A DNA stretch of 64,000 nt, taken from contig CAWBZL010000003.1 of NCBI GenBank assembly GCA_963793275.1, forward strand, positions 620,001 to 684,000, in the 5' to 3' direction. The DNA comes from Marinirhabdus sp963793275. GTDB lineage: Bacteria > Bacteroidota > Bacteroidia > Flavobacteriales > Flavobacteriaceae. Position 1 is the first letter of the stretch; each line of letters begins with the position of its first letter. A model generated the notes under the pieces. The model worked only from the letters and a program-made list of their open reading frames with translations. It was not told the origin of the DNA and made no database searches. The translations under genes were made by a program, and so were the position numbers. Below, piece after piece: positions 1 to 9,528 of the stretch.

Positions 1-84
1 GAAGCCCACTTCACCATTCGAATGCTGGAAAGAAAGTACGGTTTGGAAACTGTACAGGAGAAGTACAGAGCGATAGAAATATAA
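1..84 (+). CDS. C-terminal end of an unidentified protein (partial)
   Basis: An open frame enters from the left edge and stops at TAA 82-84, giving 27 residues that end KYRAIEI. The peptide is charged and helical in character, as expected for the tail of a cytosolic protein, but is too short to assign to a family. It converges with the esterase gene that ends at 124. Confidence 0.5.
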   Translation, partial: EAHFTIRMLERKYGLETVQEKYRAIEI

Positions 85-123
85 CAAGAGCTAAAGGATC
101 CCTAGCGGCGTCTAGTAGCTAAA

Positions 124-966
124 TCAAAAACGCCCCGAATCGATAAATTCAACAATCTCATCGTACCGCTTACTCCAAGGCCAAATATACTGAGTGATCA
201 TAGGTACATGCTTTTTATCCAACACATCAAACTCCACCGTGGGCTGAAACTCGTGTAGTGCTTCCAGAAATCGTTTGTTTGCGGTGTCAATGGATTTGTA
301 GGTTTTACTTCCTAAATAGATTTTAAACGGCGGACTCTTTTCAGAAAGAAAATAAATAGGGGAGGCGTCTTTCCACGTTTCAGGGTTTGCGGTCCAGGTA
401 GCGAGATAATCGTCTTCCTGGGTTGGCGGATTGTTATTTAAATAATGATACATATCTAGCGCTGCGGCGTCGTTCAGGATGATTCCTGCAATGCCGGTAG
501 GATCTATTCCGTATTTCGGATTCAGGGTAGCTAGTGCCACCAAATGTCCCCCGGCAGAGTGTCCTGTGAGATAAATCTGAGAAGGGTCGCCTCCGTAGTT
601 GGCAATGTTTTGTTGTGTCCAGGTAATGGCTTCGGCAATCTGTTGTGCCATGGTATCGTAATTGGCCTTCGGACTCAACGTATAATCCGGCAACACGGTT
701 ACGACATCTTTCTTGGCAAAGTTGCGTCCAAAGAATCCGTAGAGCTCCTTGCTACCGCAATTCCAGTTTCCGCCATACACGTAAATAAGTACCGCACGTT
801 TAACTTCTCTTTGTTTTCTGGGCGTAAAGATGTTGAGGGTAGGGATGGAGCCATCGGTTTTTATCTTCAGTTCGGGACTGCTTAAATAGTCTTTGTTTTT
901 ATGCTTTTTAACGGCGCAGGAAGAAAAAAACAGCGCGATAAATATAAAGAGTAAGCTGAAACGCAT
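124..966 (-). CDS. Alpha/beta hydrolase lipoprotein (carboxylesterase-like)
   Basis: A 280-aa alpha/beta hydrolase resembling the esterase/lipase branch (BD-FAE, hydrolase fold 3). The N-terminus is a lipoprotein signal: a hydrophobic stretch followed by a lipobox ending at Cys17 (FFSSC), so the enzyme is probably anchored in an envelope membrane. The nucleophile elbow is GHSAGG with Ser137. The oxyanion motif near residue 65 reads YGGNW instead of the usual HGGxW, so the conserved His is Tyr here. A His in DKKHVPM near residue 255 is the likely catalytic base. The substrate cannot be told from sequence. It appears monocistronic; upstream lies a divergent antiporter gene. Confidence 0.85.
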   Translation of the reverse strand: MRFSLLFIFIALFFSSCAVKKHKNKDYLSSPELKIKTDGSIPTLNIFTPRKQREVKRAVLIYVYGGNWNCGSKELYGFFGRNFAKKDVVTVLPDYTLSPKANYDTMAQQIAEAITWTQQNIANYGGDPSQIYLTGHSAGGHLVALATLNPKYGIDPTGIAGIILNDAAALDMYHYLNNNPPTQEDDYLATWTANPETWKDASPIYFLSEKSPPFKIYLGSKTYKSIDTANKRFLEALHEFQPTVEFDVLDKKHVPMITQYIWPWSKRYDEIVEFIDSGRF

Positions 967-1088
967 GGTGTATTGGTTAAATTTAATATGAAATAGTAAG
1001 ATCTGGAATTAGGTGAGATCAAAGTTACTCCCTGTCTTGTTTTATAAGCGTTAAGAAAATGGTAAGGTTGCAAGTATAAAAACTGTCG

Positions 1089-2379
1089 TTGCCTTTCCAA
1101 AACATAGTATCTTTGTTATTAAAACCATCCATCTTGAAAGAAATTGAACCATACTTTCTTGCCCTGGCGTACGTAGGCTTCGCTATTTCCTTAATGGCGT
1201 TTATTCCTTTGTATTCCAAAAGAATTAAGATCACCTATATTATTCCGTTGCTTTTATTAGGGATGGCACTCTATTTTCTGGATGCCCCGTTACCTTGGCC
1301 GGACCCATTATGGGAACTGGAGTTCGGAAAAATTGTGAGTGAGGTCATCGTAATTATTAGTTTAATGACGGCAGGACTTAAAATTGGAACCAGTTATAAA
1401 TGGACCGATTGGAAAAAACCATTATCACTTATCGTTATTACCATGCCTTTGTTTATGCTGGCGGTATTTGCAATAAGTTATTTCTTATTAGGCTTTAATG
1501 GACCAGTAGCACTACTACTGGCTGCGGTACTAGCCCCAACCGATCCCGTGCTGGCCAGCGAAATGCAACTGGAAGAACACCAGGATCTTAATGAAAAGAA
1601 TACCGGACTCCGCTATACACTTACCGCAGAGGCAGGCATTAATGACGGATTGGCATTTCCGTTTGTTTTTCTGGCTATTTTATGGAGTGAGGCTAGTGGT
1701 TTTACAACCATAGACTGGCCACATTTTTTGGGATATTACGTAGTGTTTAAAATTCTGGTAGGCTGCATTATTGGCGCCTGTATTGGTTTTGCGTATAGTT
1801 ATGTTGTAGCATATCATTCTTCTGAAAATCAGAAATATATTTTAAACGGATTTATAGCAGTGGCGCTCACGTTCTTTTCTTATGGTATTGCTGAAAGTTT
1901 AGGAACCTACGGCTTTTTAAGCGTTTTCGCTACGGGTGTTTGTATGCAATATAAAAAGACGAAAGAGAGATCAAAGAATATAAACATCAATATGCTCAAC
2001 TTTGTTGAAGAAACCGAAAAATTACTGGTAGCCTTATGGACACATCTTTTTTGGAGGCGCGGTAGTTTCTGGAATTTTATCCTACACAAATATCTGGGGA
2101 ATTGTTGCCAGCTTGGCTTTCGTGCTCGTTTTAAGACCTTTGTTTGGCTATTTGGCGATGCTTACCACCAATTTTTCTACGGCAAAAAAATGGGCTGTTA
2201 GTTTTTTCGGAATTAGAGGAATAGGTAGTTTTTTCTATTTAAGCTACGCTTTATTACACGGAAACTTTACCGCGTATGAAGAACTCTTCGGAATTGTTAG
2301 TTATGTTATTTTATTCAGTATCATAATTCACGGGTTAACAAGTCTTCACGTAATAGACTATTTTAAGAAGCGGGAATAA
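1089..2379 (+). pseudogene. Cation/proton antiporter, CPA1/NhaP type (frameshifted)
   Basis: A multi-spanning sodium/proton antiporter. The first frame carries the family motifs TDPVLAS and EAGINDGLA, the latter with the Asn-Asp pair typical of electroneutral CPA1 exchangers. The frame breaks at a run of six T (2047-2052). Removing one T restores an LFGGAVVSG reading that continues in frame to the stop at 2379 through RGIGSFFYLSYALLHG, a typical C-terminal transmembrane segment of this family. The repaired protein is about 415-430 aa, normal for the family. No ATG is suitably placed; TTG at 1134 (after the -7 element) or 1089 is the probable start. The single homopolymer indel suggests sequence error, but a true inactivating mutation is possible. 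Confidence 0.8.
1108..1115 (+). promoter_or_regulatory. Bacteroidetes -7 element before antiporter gene
   Basis: TATCTTTG matches the TAnnTTTG consensus and a TTG lies 16 nt upstream. It sits inside the longest open frame, which favours the TTG codon at 1134 over the TTG at 1089 as the start of the antiporter. Confidence 0.5.
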
Positions 2380-2390
2380 CCCTAAGTATC

Positions 2391-2789
2391 TTAATTCCTC
2401 TTCATAATACTGTAGAATACAAAGGCAAAAAACAGCCCGAACAAAAAGTCGTTCGCCCCGTAAATAGTATAGAAAATCCCCGCCAAGGTATCCTGATCAT
2501 AGACATCGGCAAGCGAGTGTGAGCTAAGCCACTTAATATACACAGCAACATACATTATTTTTTCTAGTACAAAAACAGCTATCAGCCACGGTACAGCGGC
2601 ATATTTTTTACTTACAGCGATATACGCCATCCCCCAAAGTACAATAGAGATAAGACCAAAATAGCTCATTACATCGGGCTGGCTGCTCATCATTACCTCG
2701 TTGGTGAATAGTTTTGAGAATAGTAAAACACCTAGAATGTTGCTGAGTCCGGCGAATAGAAAGCCTTTTGAGATGATGGTTGGTTTCAT
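2391..2789 (-). CDS. Small four-helix membrane protein, unknown function
   Basis: A 132-aa protein made almost entirely of four hydrophobic segments with short polar loops and a basic C-terminal tail (KRN). It starts at an ATG with no in-frame alternative close by. It resembles small conserved membrane proteins of marine bacteria with no assigned role, and I recognise no catalytic motif. It converges tightly with the antiporter gene (11-nt gap). Confidence 0.7.
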   Translation of the reverse strand: MKPTIISKGFLFAGLSNILGVLLFSKLFTNEVMMSSQPDVMSYFGLISIVLWGMAYIAVSKKYAAVPWLIAVFVLEKIMYVAVYIKWLSSHSLADVYDQDTLAGIFYTIYGANDFLFGLFFAFVFYSIMKRN

Positions 2790-2983
2790 AAAATTACAAG
2801 TGTTCTGAAATAAATTTTTAAAGGTACTCTTTTACTCTAAACAAATTGATACTTCCGCAGTACCATTAAAGGTTTTCAGGATAAAAAAGGATATAAGAAT
2901 TTTAGGTTGAATAGGTTAATATTTACATAACATCAATCCTTCAATACTCATACTTGGACTACCTTTAATAAAAAAATAACAGT

Positions 2984-4188
2984 ATGGATATTAGAACAAA
3001 TGAACCTTTCTGGCTTATTAAAAATGCACTTCCTACCAGCTATCCATCGCTGCAGGAAGATCTGGAAACCGAAGTTGTTGTTTTAGGCGGAGGTATTACA
3101 GGAGCTCTAATTGCCTATCAGTTGCTTAAAGAAAATTATAAGGTAGTACTTTTAGAAAAGCGCGATGTTTTTAATGGCAGTAGTGCGGCCAGCACAGCGA
3201 TGCTTCAGTACGAGGTAGATGTTGCGTTACACGAATTAATAGAGCAGGTGGGACTCACCATAGCCGTTACGAGTTATCAGGCTTGTGAAGAGGCTATTTT
3301 TACCTTGGAACAACTGGTAGAAGAAATTAAAAGCGAGTGCGACTTTGAACGAAAGAAGAGTGTGTACTTCACCACCAGCAAAAAAGATGTAGATTTTTCT
3401 AAAAAAAGAATATGAAGCAAGAAAGGAACACGGTTTTAAAGTGTCCTGGCTGGAAGCCGAAGCGGTACAAAAATTAGGTATTGAAAAAGGAAGGGCTGCG
3501 ATCGTATCGGAGTCCGGAGGTTGTTTAGATCCCTACAAATTCACTCAGGATTTGCTTCAACATTGTGTGAGAAAGGGGCTCACCATTTACGACCGTACCG
3601 CGGTAACCGCTATTACTAACAAAGAAAACAGCATACTCCTTACAACCGAACAGGGAAATACCATTGCAGCAACCCATTTAGTTCATTGTACCGGCTACGA
3701 AAGTATAAAAACCCTAAAAGAAGATGTTGTGGCCTTAAAAAGCACCTATGCTCTTGCTTCTGAAGTTGTACCAAAACTACCCACGGCATTTAAAAATCAT
3801 ATTTTTTGGGATACCTCCAAGCCTTATCTTTACTTTAGAAACACCCCTGAAGGCAGAATTATTATGGGTGGAGGAGATGAGAAATTTAAAAATGCCAGCG
3901 CACGCGACGGATTGTTGTCTAAAAAAGAGAAGACTTTAACAAAAGCCTGCAAAGAAACCTTCCCGGAACTTCCTTTTATAGCAGACTACTCATGGGCGGG
4001 AACTTTTGGAGAAACGAAAGACGGATTACCGTACATGGGGAAGCCGGATACAGCGAAAAATGAGCACTATATACTAGGATTTGGCGGTAATGGTATCACA
4101 TTTAGCGTTATGGGAATGCAAGCTATAGGAGCCGAGCCTTGCAGAAACACCCCATGAGTTTCTGGAGTATTATAAATTTGGAAGGTAG
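2984..4188 (+). pseudogene. FAD-dependent oxidoreductase, DAO family (three frameshifts)
   Basis: An amine-oxidoreductase-like flavoprotein of about 400 aa. The N-terminus has the dinucleotide-binding motif VVLGGGITGALIA followed by LLEKRD, and the C-terminal part has the GYE and GFGGNGITF segments of the DAO family. Three 1-nt indels are needed for a full reading: one extra T in the run 3394-3398, one missing base near 4136, and one missing C in the run 4150-4153. With all three corrected the protein ends HEFLEYYKFGR at TAG 4186-4188, a normal family C-terminus. Coding quality between the breaks is good, so the damage is recent or due to sequence error. Confidence 0.8.
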
Positions 4189-4299
4189 ATTTTATGGCAC
4201 TAGAAATTAAAAATGGATAACTTTAAAATTACTCACTAGCAGGTTTTTAAATTTATATTTTATCCAACGAGGTAATTTATTCTAGTATCGCATTAATTA

Positions 4300-4955
4300 C
4301 TACAGAAGGTTACGAACCGAAGCATACTTAATATCCTCAAAACTGGAGACCACCTTATCTGCGTGGCTGTAATCCTGGTCTGTACTGTGTTTACTGTCAT
4401 ACCCTACCACAAAAATCCCTGCGTCGTTAGCGGCTTTTATACCATTGGCACTATCTTCAATCACCAGGCAATGTTTGCGTGGCTGGCCGGCTGCCTGAGC
4501 GGCTTTGATAAAGATTTCGGGATGTGGTTTGCTTTTTTTAGGTCTGCACCGCTTAGTTTGGCGACAAAATACTGATCCAGATCAAATCTTTCAAATATTC
4601 TATTAATATTTGGCATAGAAGCCGAAGAAGCCAATACAAGTGTGAGACCATTATTGTGGTATTCTTTTATTAACTCCAGTACTCCATCCAGTAGTTGAAG
4701 TGTCTCATCGGTATCGAATAACTCTTTAAAATGTTTTCTTTTACATTTTACCAGTGTTTCTGGTGCTTCGGAAAGCTGAAAATGGCGTACCAATTCGGTA
4801 CAGATATTTAACGTGGCCTGTCCGGTAAAGCTTGTATACATTTCTTCTGTAACATGAATGTTCATCTCATCAAACATCATAAAATAAGCTTTACGGTGTA
4901 GTGGTTCGGTATCTACAATAACACCGTCCATATCGAAGAGTACTGCTTTTAGCAT
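4300..4955 (-). pseudogene. HAD-superfamily phosphatase, beta-phosphoglucomutase-like (frameshifted)
   Basis: The N-terminus shows the HAD motif I FDMDGVIVDTEP, with the nucleophile Asp at residue 8 and the general acid Asp two residues later; motif II is ASSAS. The frame breaks at a run of seven T on the plus strand (4533-4539). Restoring one base gives KKSKPHPEIF (motif III Lys) and LVIEDSANGI (motif IV acidic pair), followed by an intact tail to the stop at 4300-4302. The restored length of about 218 aa is normal for phosphoglucomutase/sugar-phosphatase-like HAD enzymes. The substrate is unknown. Confidence 0.85.
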
Positions 4956-5045
4956 TGTTTTTTGTTATATTAAGAATACTTCAGTTTAGTAATTTATTGA
5001 GTAGGTAAAGGTATACATTAACCACAGTACGACACAACAATTTTA

Positions 5046-5495
5046 CTATTGCTCAAGGTCTGGTAAGTGTTGAGCTACCTTTACGTGCCAATCGATATGC
5101 TCTTTGAGGGTAGTTTTAAGGGCTGGCATAGCTTCGCCAATAGCAGCAAAGGCGTGCTCACTCAACCTGAAACTATTTTCGTGCTCCTGTGTGAGGTTTT
5201 TTTCCAGGTCTTTATCTTTATCCAGTCCTAATGAAGCTTTAATATCTTCCCAGCCCATTTCCAGGGCATTGGCCAACGTTCTGTTTAGTTGCAGGGTTGC
5301 GTCCGGCACATACGTTTTAAAGTCATGAACTAACTGAAGGCTAAAAAAACGATGCATATCTGCGTGGCGCCGTAAAATTCCTTGTAGCGTAGCTCCTTCT
5401 GCAACGATTGAAAACGACAAGAATTTTGCATTCAGATCATTATGTTTGGTGACAAGATTGTTTATAGTTTCAGTAATTTCTTTAGGTGTCTCCAT
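5046..5495 (-). CDS. DUF2383 (PA2169-like) four-helix-bundle protein
   Basis: A 149-aa soluble, strongly helical protein beginning METPKEITETINNLV. The pattern matches DUF2383/PA2169-family four-helix bundles, ferritin-like in fold and often linked to stress responses; their function is not established. It is the last gene of a three-gene operon and its ATG overlaps the end of the MscS gene by 14 nt, which implies translational coupling to the channel. Confidence 0.75.
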   Translation of the reverse strand: METPKEITETINNLVTKHNDLNAKFLSFSIVAEGATLQGILRRHADMHRFFSLQLVHDFKTYVPDATLQLNRTLANALEMGWEDIKASLGLDKDKDLEKNLTQEHENSFRLSEHAFAAIGEAMPALKTTLKEHIDWHVKVAQHLPDLEQ

Positions 5496-6402
5496 GGTTC
5501 ATCTCTTTAAGTGTGTTATTTTGATTGCGTATTTTAACAGTATGTATTGGGAAAGGTATCTCAATTTCGTGTTCATTAAATAAATCATTTAATAGTAAAA
5601 TAGCTTCATCTTGTGCAATATACATCTGGCTTTTCTTTACATAATCTATCCAGAAACGCACTATAAAGTTAATGGAACTATCGCCAAATTCGGTATAATA
5701 AAATTCTATTTTCTCACCATCCTGCGGAGGGAAATTTTCTTGTATGGTTTCTAAAACCATGTTCTTTACCGCTCTAAGGTTACTTCCATAGGATATTCTG
5801 CTGGTCACAGTAATGCGTCCTCTGGGTTCCAGACTATAATTTACAAAAGGTTCTTCTATAAATTTGCTGTTGGGCATGATAACATATTTATTGTCTGGCT
5901 GTCTCAACACTAAGTTTCTTAGACTTATTTCGTGAACAAATCCCGCGTGCTCACTGGTTTCTATAAAATCTCCTATTCTAATCCGTGGTAAAAAAGAGAG
6001 CATCACCCCGGAAAAAGTATTACTAAGGGTGCCTTGTAATGCAAGTCCAATAGCGAGGGCAACAACACCTGCTCCTGCAAGTATAGACGTTAATGCTTTA
6101 TCAAGATCCAGAATTCCCAGGGTAAGAAAAAAACCAATGAGCAGGATGGCAGCATAGACCATTTTAGCAATAACCCTTCTTACAGAACGGTTTGCCATAT
6201 GTTTTCTAAGAATACGCAGTAATACATTCTTTACAAATCTGGCCAGAATAAAGAATAGAATTATAACTACAATAGCTAGACCTATATTTGGAAGTTTTAT
6301 AATAAAGGCATCCCACCAGCCTAATAAAGTGTCTGTAAGCGTAGCAAGAATCCCCTCTCTGGTTGTTGTATCTTCTTTGATTTGCTGAAATAAAAATAAC
6401 AT
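5482..6402 (-). CDS. Small-conductance mechanosensitive channel, MscS family
   Basis: A 306-aa MscS-type channel. After an amphipathic N-terminus there are three transmembrane segments up to about residue 135. The pore helix (GVVALAIGLALQGTL) has the Gly/Ala-rich face of MscS TM3. The beta domain follows (RIRIGDFIET) and then the conserved IMPNSKF segment. It should release solutes on hypo-osmotic shock. It lies 1 nt after the SLC13 permease and overlaps the DUF2383 gene, so the three are very likely co-transcribed. Confidence 0.9.
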   Translation of the reverse strand: MLFLFQQIKEDTTTREGILATLTDTLLGWWDAFIIKLPNIGLAIVVIILFFILARFVKNVLLRILRKHMANRSVRRVIAKMVYAAILLIGFFLTLGILDLDKALTSILAGAGVVALAIGLALQGTLSNTFSGVMLSFLPRIRIGDFIETSEHAGFVHEISLRNLVLRQPDNKYVIMPNSKFIEEPFVNYSLEPRGRITVTSRISYGSNLRAVKNMVLETIQENFPPQDGEKIEFYYTEFGDSSINFIVRFWIDYVKKSQMYIAQDEAILLLNDLFNEHEIEIPFPIHTVKIRNQNNTLKEMNHGDT

Positions 6403-6403
6403 A

Positions 6404-8215
6404 TTACAAAGCGTTGGTTAATAATAAAGTTCCTACAATCCATAGCGTGAGCGATAATACGCCGCCAATAATTACAAAGTGTTTAAATTTATAAAGACCC
6501 GTTCCATATATTAAAGTGTTGGTTTGATAGCCTACCGGTGTAAAAAAGCTAAAATTTGCACCAAACATTACAGCAAGTACAAAAGGCTTTACATCCAGAC
6601 CAAAACCAGCGGCCATTGCAATACTAATAGGTGTCATTATAATAGCGGTAGCGTTATTGCTTATAAATCCTGAAAGTAGCATAGTAACCCCAAAGAGTAA
6701 TCCCATTACAATCATTGGAGGTTGTCCTTTCAGTAAACCCAAAAGTTGTTCACTAATCCATACGTCTGCACCGCTGTTGCTCATGGCAATGCCCAACGGA
6801 ATCATACCGGCAAGTAAAAAAATGATCTGCCAGTTTACCCGATGGTATATATTCTCCAAAGAAATAAGCCTGAAGACCAATAACGCAGCCACCCCAGTTA
6901 AAGATGCTGCCAGAATAGAGAGTACACTACTTGCTGCCAGTCCAATTACTCCTAAAAGGATTACCAGGGCGGTAAGTTTTCTTTTTAAAGGTACAACGGG
7001 CTCATATTCATGCTGATTTAAAATAGCAACATTTTCAAGGGTATACAATCTGCGCAATTGTTGCTCCTGTAGCTCTACCAGTAATCTATCGCCGGGTTTT
7101 ACATTAATATCCTTAATCTGTTTACGAATAAGGCGTTCTTTGGTATTACGCAAATTGGTTCTTTTTTTTATGGCGATGGGATAGGCTCCGTTTAAAGTCA
7201 TTTTTCGCATTTTCTTTAGCGTACTTCCAATGAGCTTGGATCCTGGTAAAATAAGAAGTTCCACATAGGTCATATCGCTATCGTCGTCGCTATCCCCATC
7301 CCCAAATTTTTTACGCTGCGCTTCTCTGCGGCGTTCATTTATGACCAGGTCATGATCCTGTACAAGTTGGTTAATATGTTCAAAAGTGCTCATAAGCACA
7401 ATATTATCTCCCGCTTTAATTTCTACATATTTTCCCGGAGCATTAATGATTTTTTTCTCGCGAATAAGTTTAAGGGGTGTTGCTTGCTCATCGGCCATAA
7501 AATCTATTTCTGAAATCGTTTTCCCGACCAGATCACTTTCTTCTGAAATTTTAACCGTGAATATATAGCTGTCTATTTCGTATTCGCTCTGTAGATCGGC
7601 TGTAGGATCTTTGGGAAGAAATCTTGATGCTACGGTCATTAAAACAATTCCAATAGCAAGAAAAATAACTCCGTACAATGAAAACTCAAAAAAAGAAAAA
7701 GCCTCAACCCCGGAATTTCTGGCAATAGAATTCACCAGAAGGTTTGTAGAGGTTCCCATAAGGGTGCAGCTTCCTCCTAAAATACCGGCAAAGGAAATAG
7801 GCATTAATAATTTTGAGGAAGAAAAGTTATAGCGCTCTGCCAATTGGCTTATTATTTTTATAAATATAATTACTACCGCCGTCGTACTTATAAAAGAAGA
7901 TATGGTGGCAGAAACTATCATAAATGCTGGTGTAAGTAGAAGTAGCGGGAGTATTTTAAGATTTTTAATAGCTTGTGTAAGCCACTGTATCACCCCATTA
8001 TCTTCCAAGCCAATGGCAAGGATCATTAACGATAAAATGGTAATGACGGCTGGATTGGAAAAACCACTTATGGCTTCTTCGGGAGTGGTAAGTTGCAATA
8101 GAACTAAGGCTATAATTATCAGAAACGCAATTTTATCTATGGCAAAATACTCGGTTACAAACAGCAGTATTGTAATTCCAATGATAATAAACACCAAGAG
8201 TATGGGTAGTTCCAT
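6404..8215 (-). CDS. SLC13-family permease with two RCK_C (TrkA-C) domains
   Basis: A 603-aa anion permease of the DASS/SLC13 group. The two transport halves contain the substrate-loop motifs GTSTNLL and YQTN, and flank a cytosolic insert (about residues 205-400) with two RCK_C-like domains, recognisable as two stretches of the type ISEIDF/GDNIVLMS and LKKMRKM/PGDRLLVEL. Related proteins carry sulfate or dicarboxylates, and RCK_C domains often bind nucleotide ligands. The exact substrate is unknown. It is first in the operon with MscS and DUF2383. Confidence 0.88.
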   Translation of the reverse strand: MELPILLVFIIIGITILLFVTEYFAIDKIAFLIIIALVLLQLTTPEEAISGFSNPAVITILSLMILAIGLEDNGVIQWLTQAIKNLKILPLLLLTPAFMIVSATISSFISTTAVVIIFIKIISQLAERYNFSSSKLLMPISFAGILGGSCTLMGTSTNLLVNSIARNSGVEAFSFFEFSLYGVIFLAIGIVLMTVASRFLPKDPTADLQSEYEIDSYIFTVKISEESDLVGKTISEIDFMADEQATPLKLIREKKIINAPGKYVEIKAGDNIVLMSTFEHINQLVQDHDLVINERRREAQRKKFGDGDSDDDSDMTYVELLILPGSKLIGSTLKKMRKMTLNGAYPIAIKKRTNLRNTKERLIRKQIKDINVKPGDRLLVELQEQQLRRLYTLENVAILNQHEYEPVVPLKRKLTALVILLGVIGLAASSVLSILAASLTGVAALLVFRLISLENIYHRVNWQIIFLLAGMIPLGIAMSNSGADVWISEQLLGLLKGQPPMIVMGLLFGVTMLLSGFISNNATAIIMTPISIAMAAGFGLDVKPFVLAVMFGANFSFFTPVGYQTNTLIYGTGLYKFKHFVIIGGVLSLTLWIVGTLLLTNAL

Positions 8216-8400
8216 GCACGCCTATTTTAGTTGTTTAAAGTTATTTGGAACTCGCGACATAGAATACTAAGGAAGTCATAAATAATAGTTCCCGTCCGGC
8301 AAAATATATGAGACACTCCGGAAGCTTAAAAACTACCGAATGACGTTAAATATATAAAAAGTGACTATACCTAGGAGTGAGGTGTTGGACTGTACTAATT

Positions 8401-9519
8401 TTAAAGAGACTTTCTAAAGGTGCTTCGTTTTTTATGCATTTGCGGTTCGTAGTCTTTCCAGAGTAATTGAACGGCGGTGTTTTCTTCTAGCTCAGGATTG
8501 GTTTCTACTTTGTCAATCCCTTTGCTGTTAAAAAGATGTTGCATCTCTTCAAAAACTATAGCTGTTACTCCTTTTCCCTGGTATTCCGGGTCTATTCCTA
8601 TTAAGTAGAATGCAGCACGGTCGTTCTTGCGCTGTGCTTTCCATAAGTGATACCAGCCAAATGGAAAGAGACGTCCGTTCGCTTTTTTTAATGCTTTAGT
8701 AAACGAAGGCATCACAATACTGAAGGCAATAAGTTTTCCAGCTTCGTCTTTTATACAGGTAATATAATCCGGCTGAATAAAGCTGAAATACTTTTCCTTA
8801 TAGTAATCTATCTGGTATTGCTGAATAGGGACAAAGGTTTGTAAGGTATTGTACGTTTTATTCAGCAAACCGAACATTTCATCTACATACGGCAAAATCT
8901 CTTTTTTATTCTTAAACTGAATCACAGATAAACCATAACGCTCTTTAATGATCCTTGAAAACTTAGCCACTTTTTCTTTTATGGAAGGAGGGATGCTAAG
9001 CTTATATTCTACCCATGTAGCTTGTGTTTCAAAACCTAATTGCTTAAAATGTTCTTTGTAGTATGGATAATGATACCAGGTGATCATGGTATTCATTTCT
9101 TCATACCCTTCAATTAAAATACCTGCTTTTTCCATATTGCTGAAACCTACCGGACCTTCGGCATATTCCAGATGGAGTTCGCGACCTTTTTCGTAGACTT
9201 TTTCAAGAAGTGCTTTGGTAACTTCAATAGCATCCACTACATCGAACCAACCAAAACGAACTTTCTTTTTGCCTTGTTCTTTTATTTCAAGATTATTTAC
9301 AATAACGGCAATTCTACCAGCAATTTTACCATTCTGGTAAGCGAGGTAGTATTCAGCTTCGGCATTTGCAAACACAGGGTTTTTAACGCGATCCAGCGTT
9401 TCTATTTCATCATTAATAAGAGGAGGAACCCAATATTCACAGTTTTTGTATAACGAAAATGGAAACGTTACAAACTGTTTTAGTTGAGTGGGGTTGGTTA
9501 CCTGGGTAATTTTAATCAT
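8401..9519 (-). CDS. GNAT-like N-acyltransferase (YghO-like family)
   Basis: A 372-aa protein related to a conserved GNAT-fold family annotated as YghO-like acetyltransferases. The C-terminal half has the acyl-CoA-binding strand/helix region (YLIGIDPEYQGKGVTAIVFEEM, split by the pyrophosphate-binding motif around QGKG). The N-terminal half (VGFSNMEKAGILIEGYEE) is typical of the family. The substrate is unknown. It follows the outer-membrane protein gene by 9 nt, so co-transcription is likely. Confidence 0.75.
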   Translation of the reverse strand: MIKITQVTNPTQLKQFVTFPFSLYKNCEYWVPPLINDEIETLDRVKNPVFANAEAEYYLAYQNGKIAGRIAVIVNNLEIKEQGKKKVRFGWFDVVDAIEVTKALLEKVYEKGRELHLEYAEGPVGFSNMEKAGILIEGYEEMNTMITWYHYPYYKEHFKQLGFETQATWVEYKLSIPPSIKEKVAKFSRIIKERYGLSVIQFKNKKEILPYVDEMFGLLNKTYNTLQTFVPIQQYQIDYYKEKYFSFIQPDYITCIKDEAGKLIAFSIVMPSFTKALKKANGRLFPFGWYHLWKAQRKNDRAAFYLIGIDPEYQGKGVTAIVFEEMQHLFNSKGIDKVETNPELEENTAVQLLWKDYEPQMHKKRSTFRKSL

Positions 9520-9528
9520 TAGGTTCTG

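Noticed and set aside
2113..2379. Separate small membrane protein gene
   Set aside because: It is the C-terminal part of the antiporter, displaced by a one-base change in a T run.
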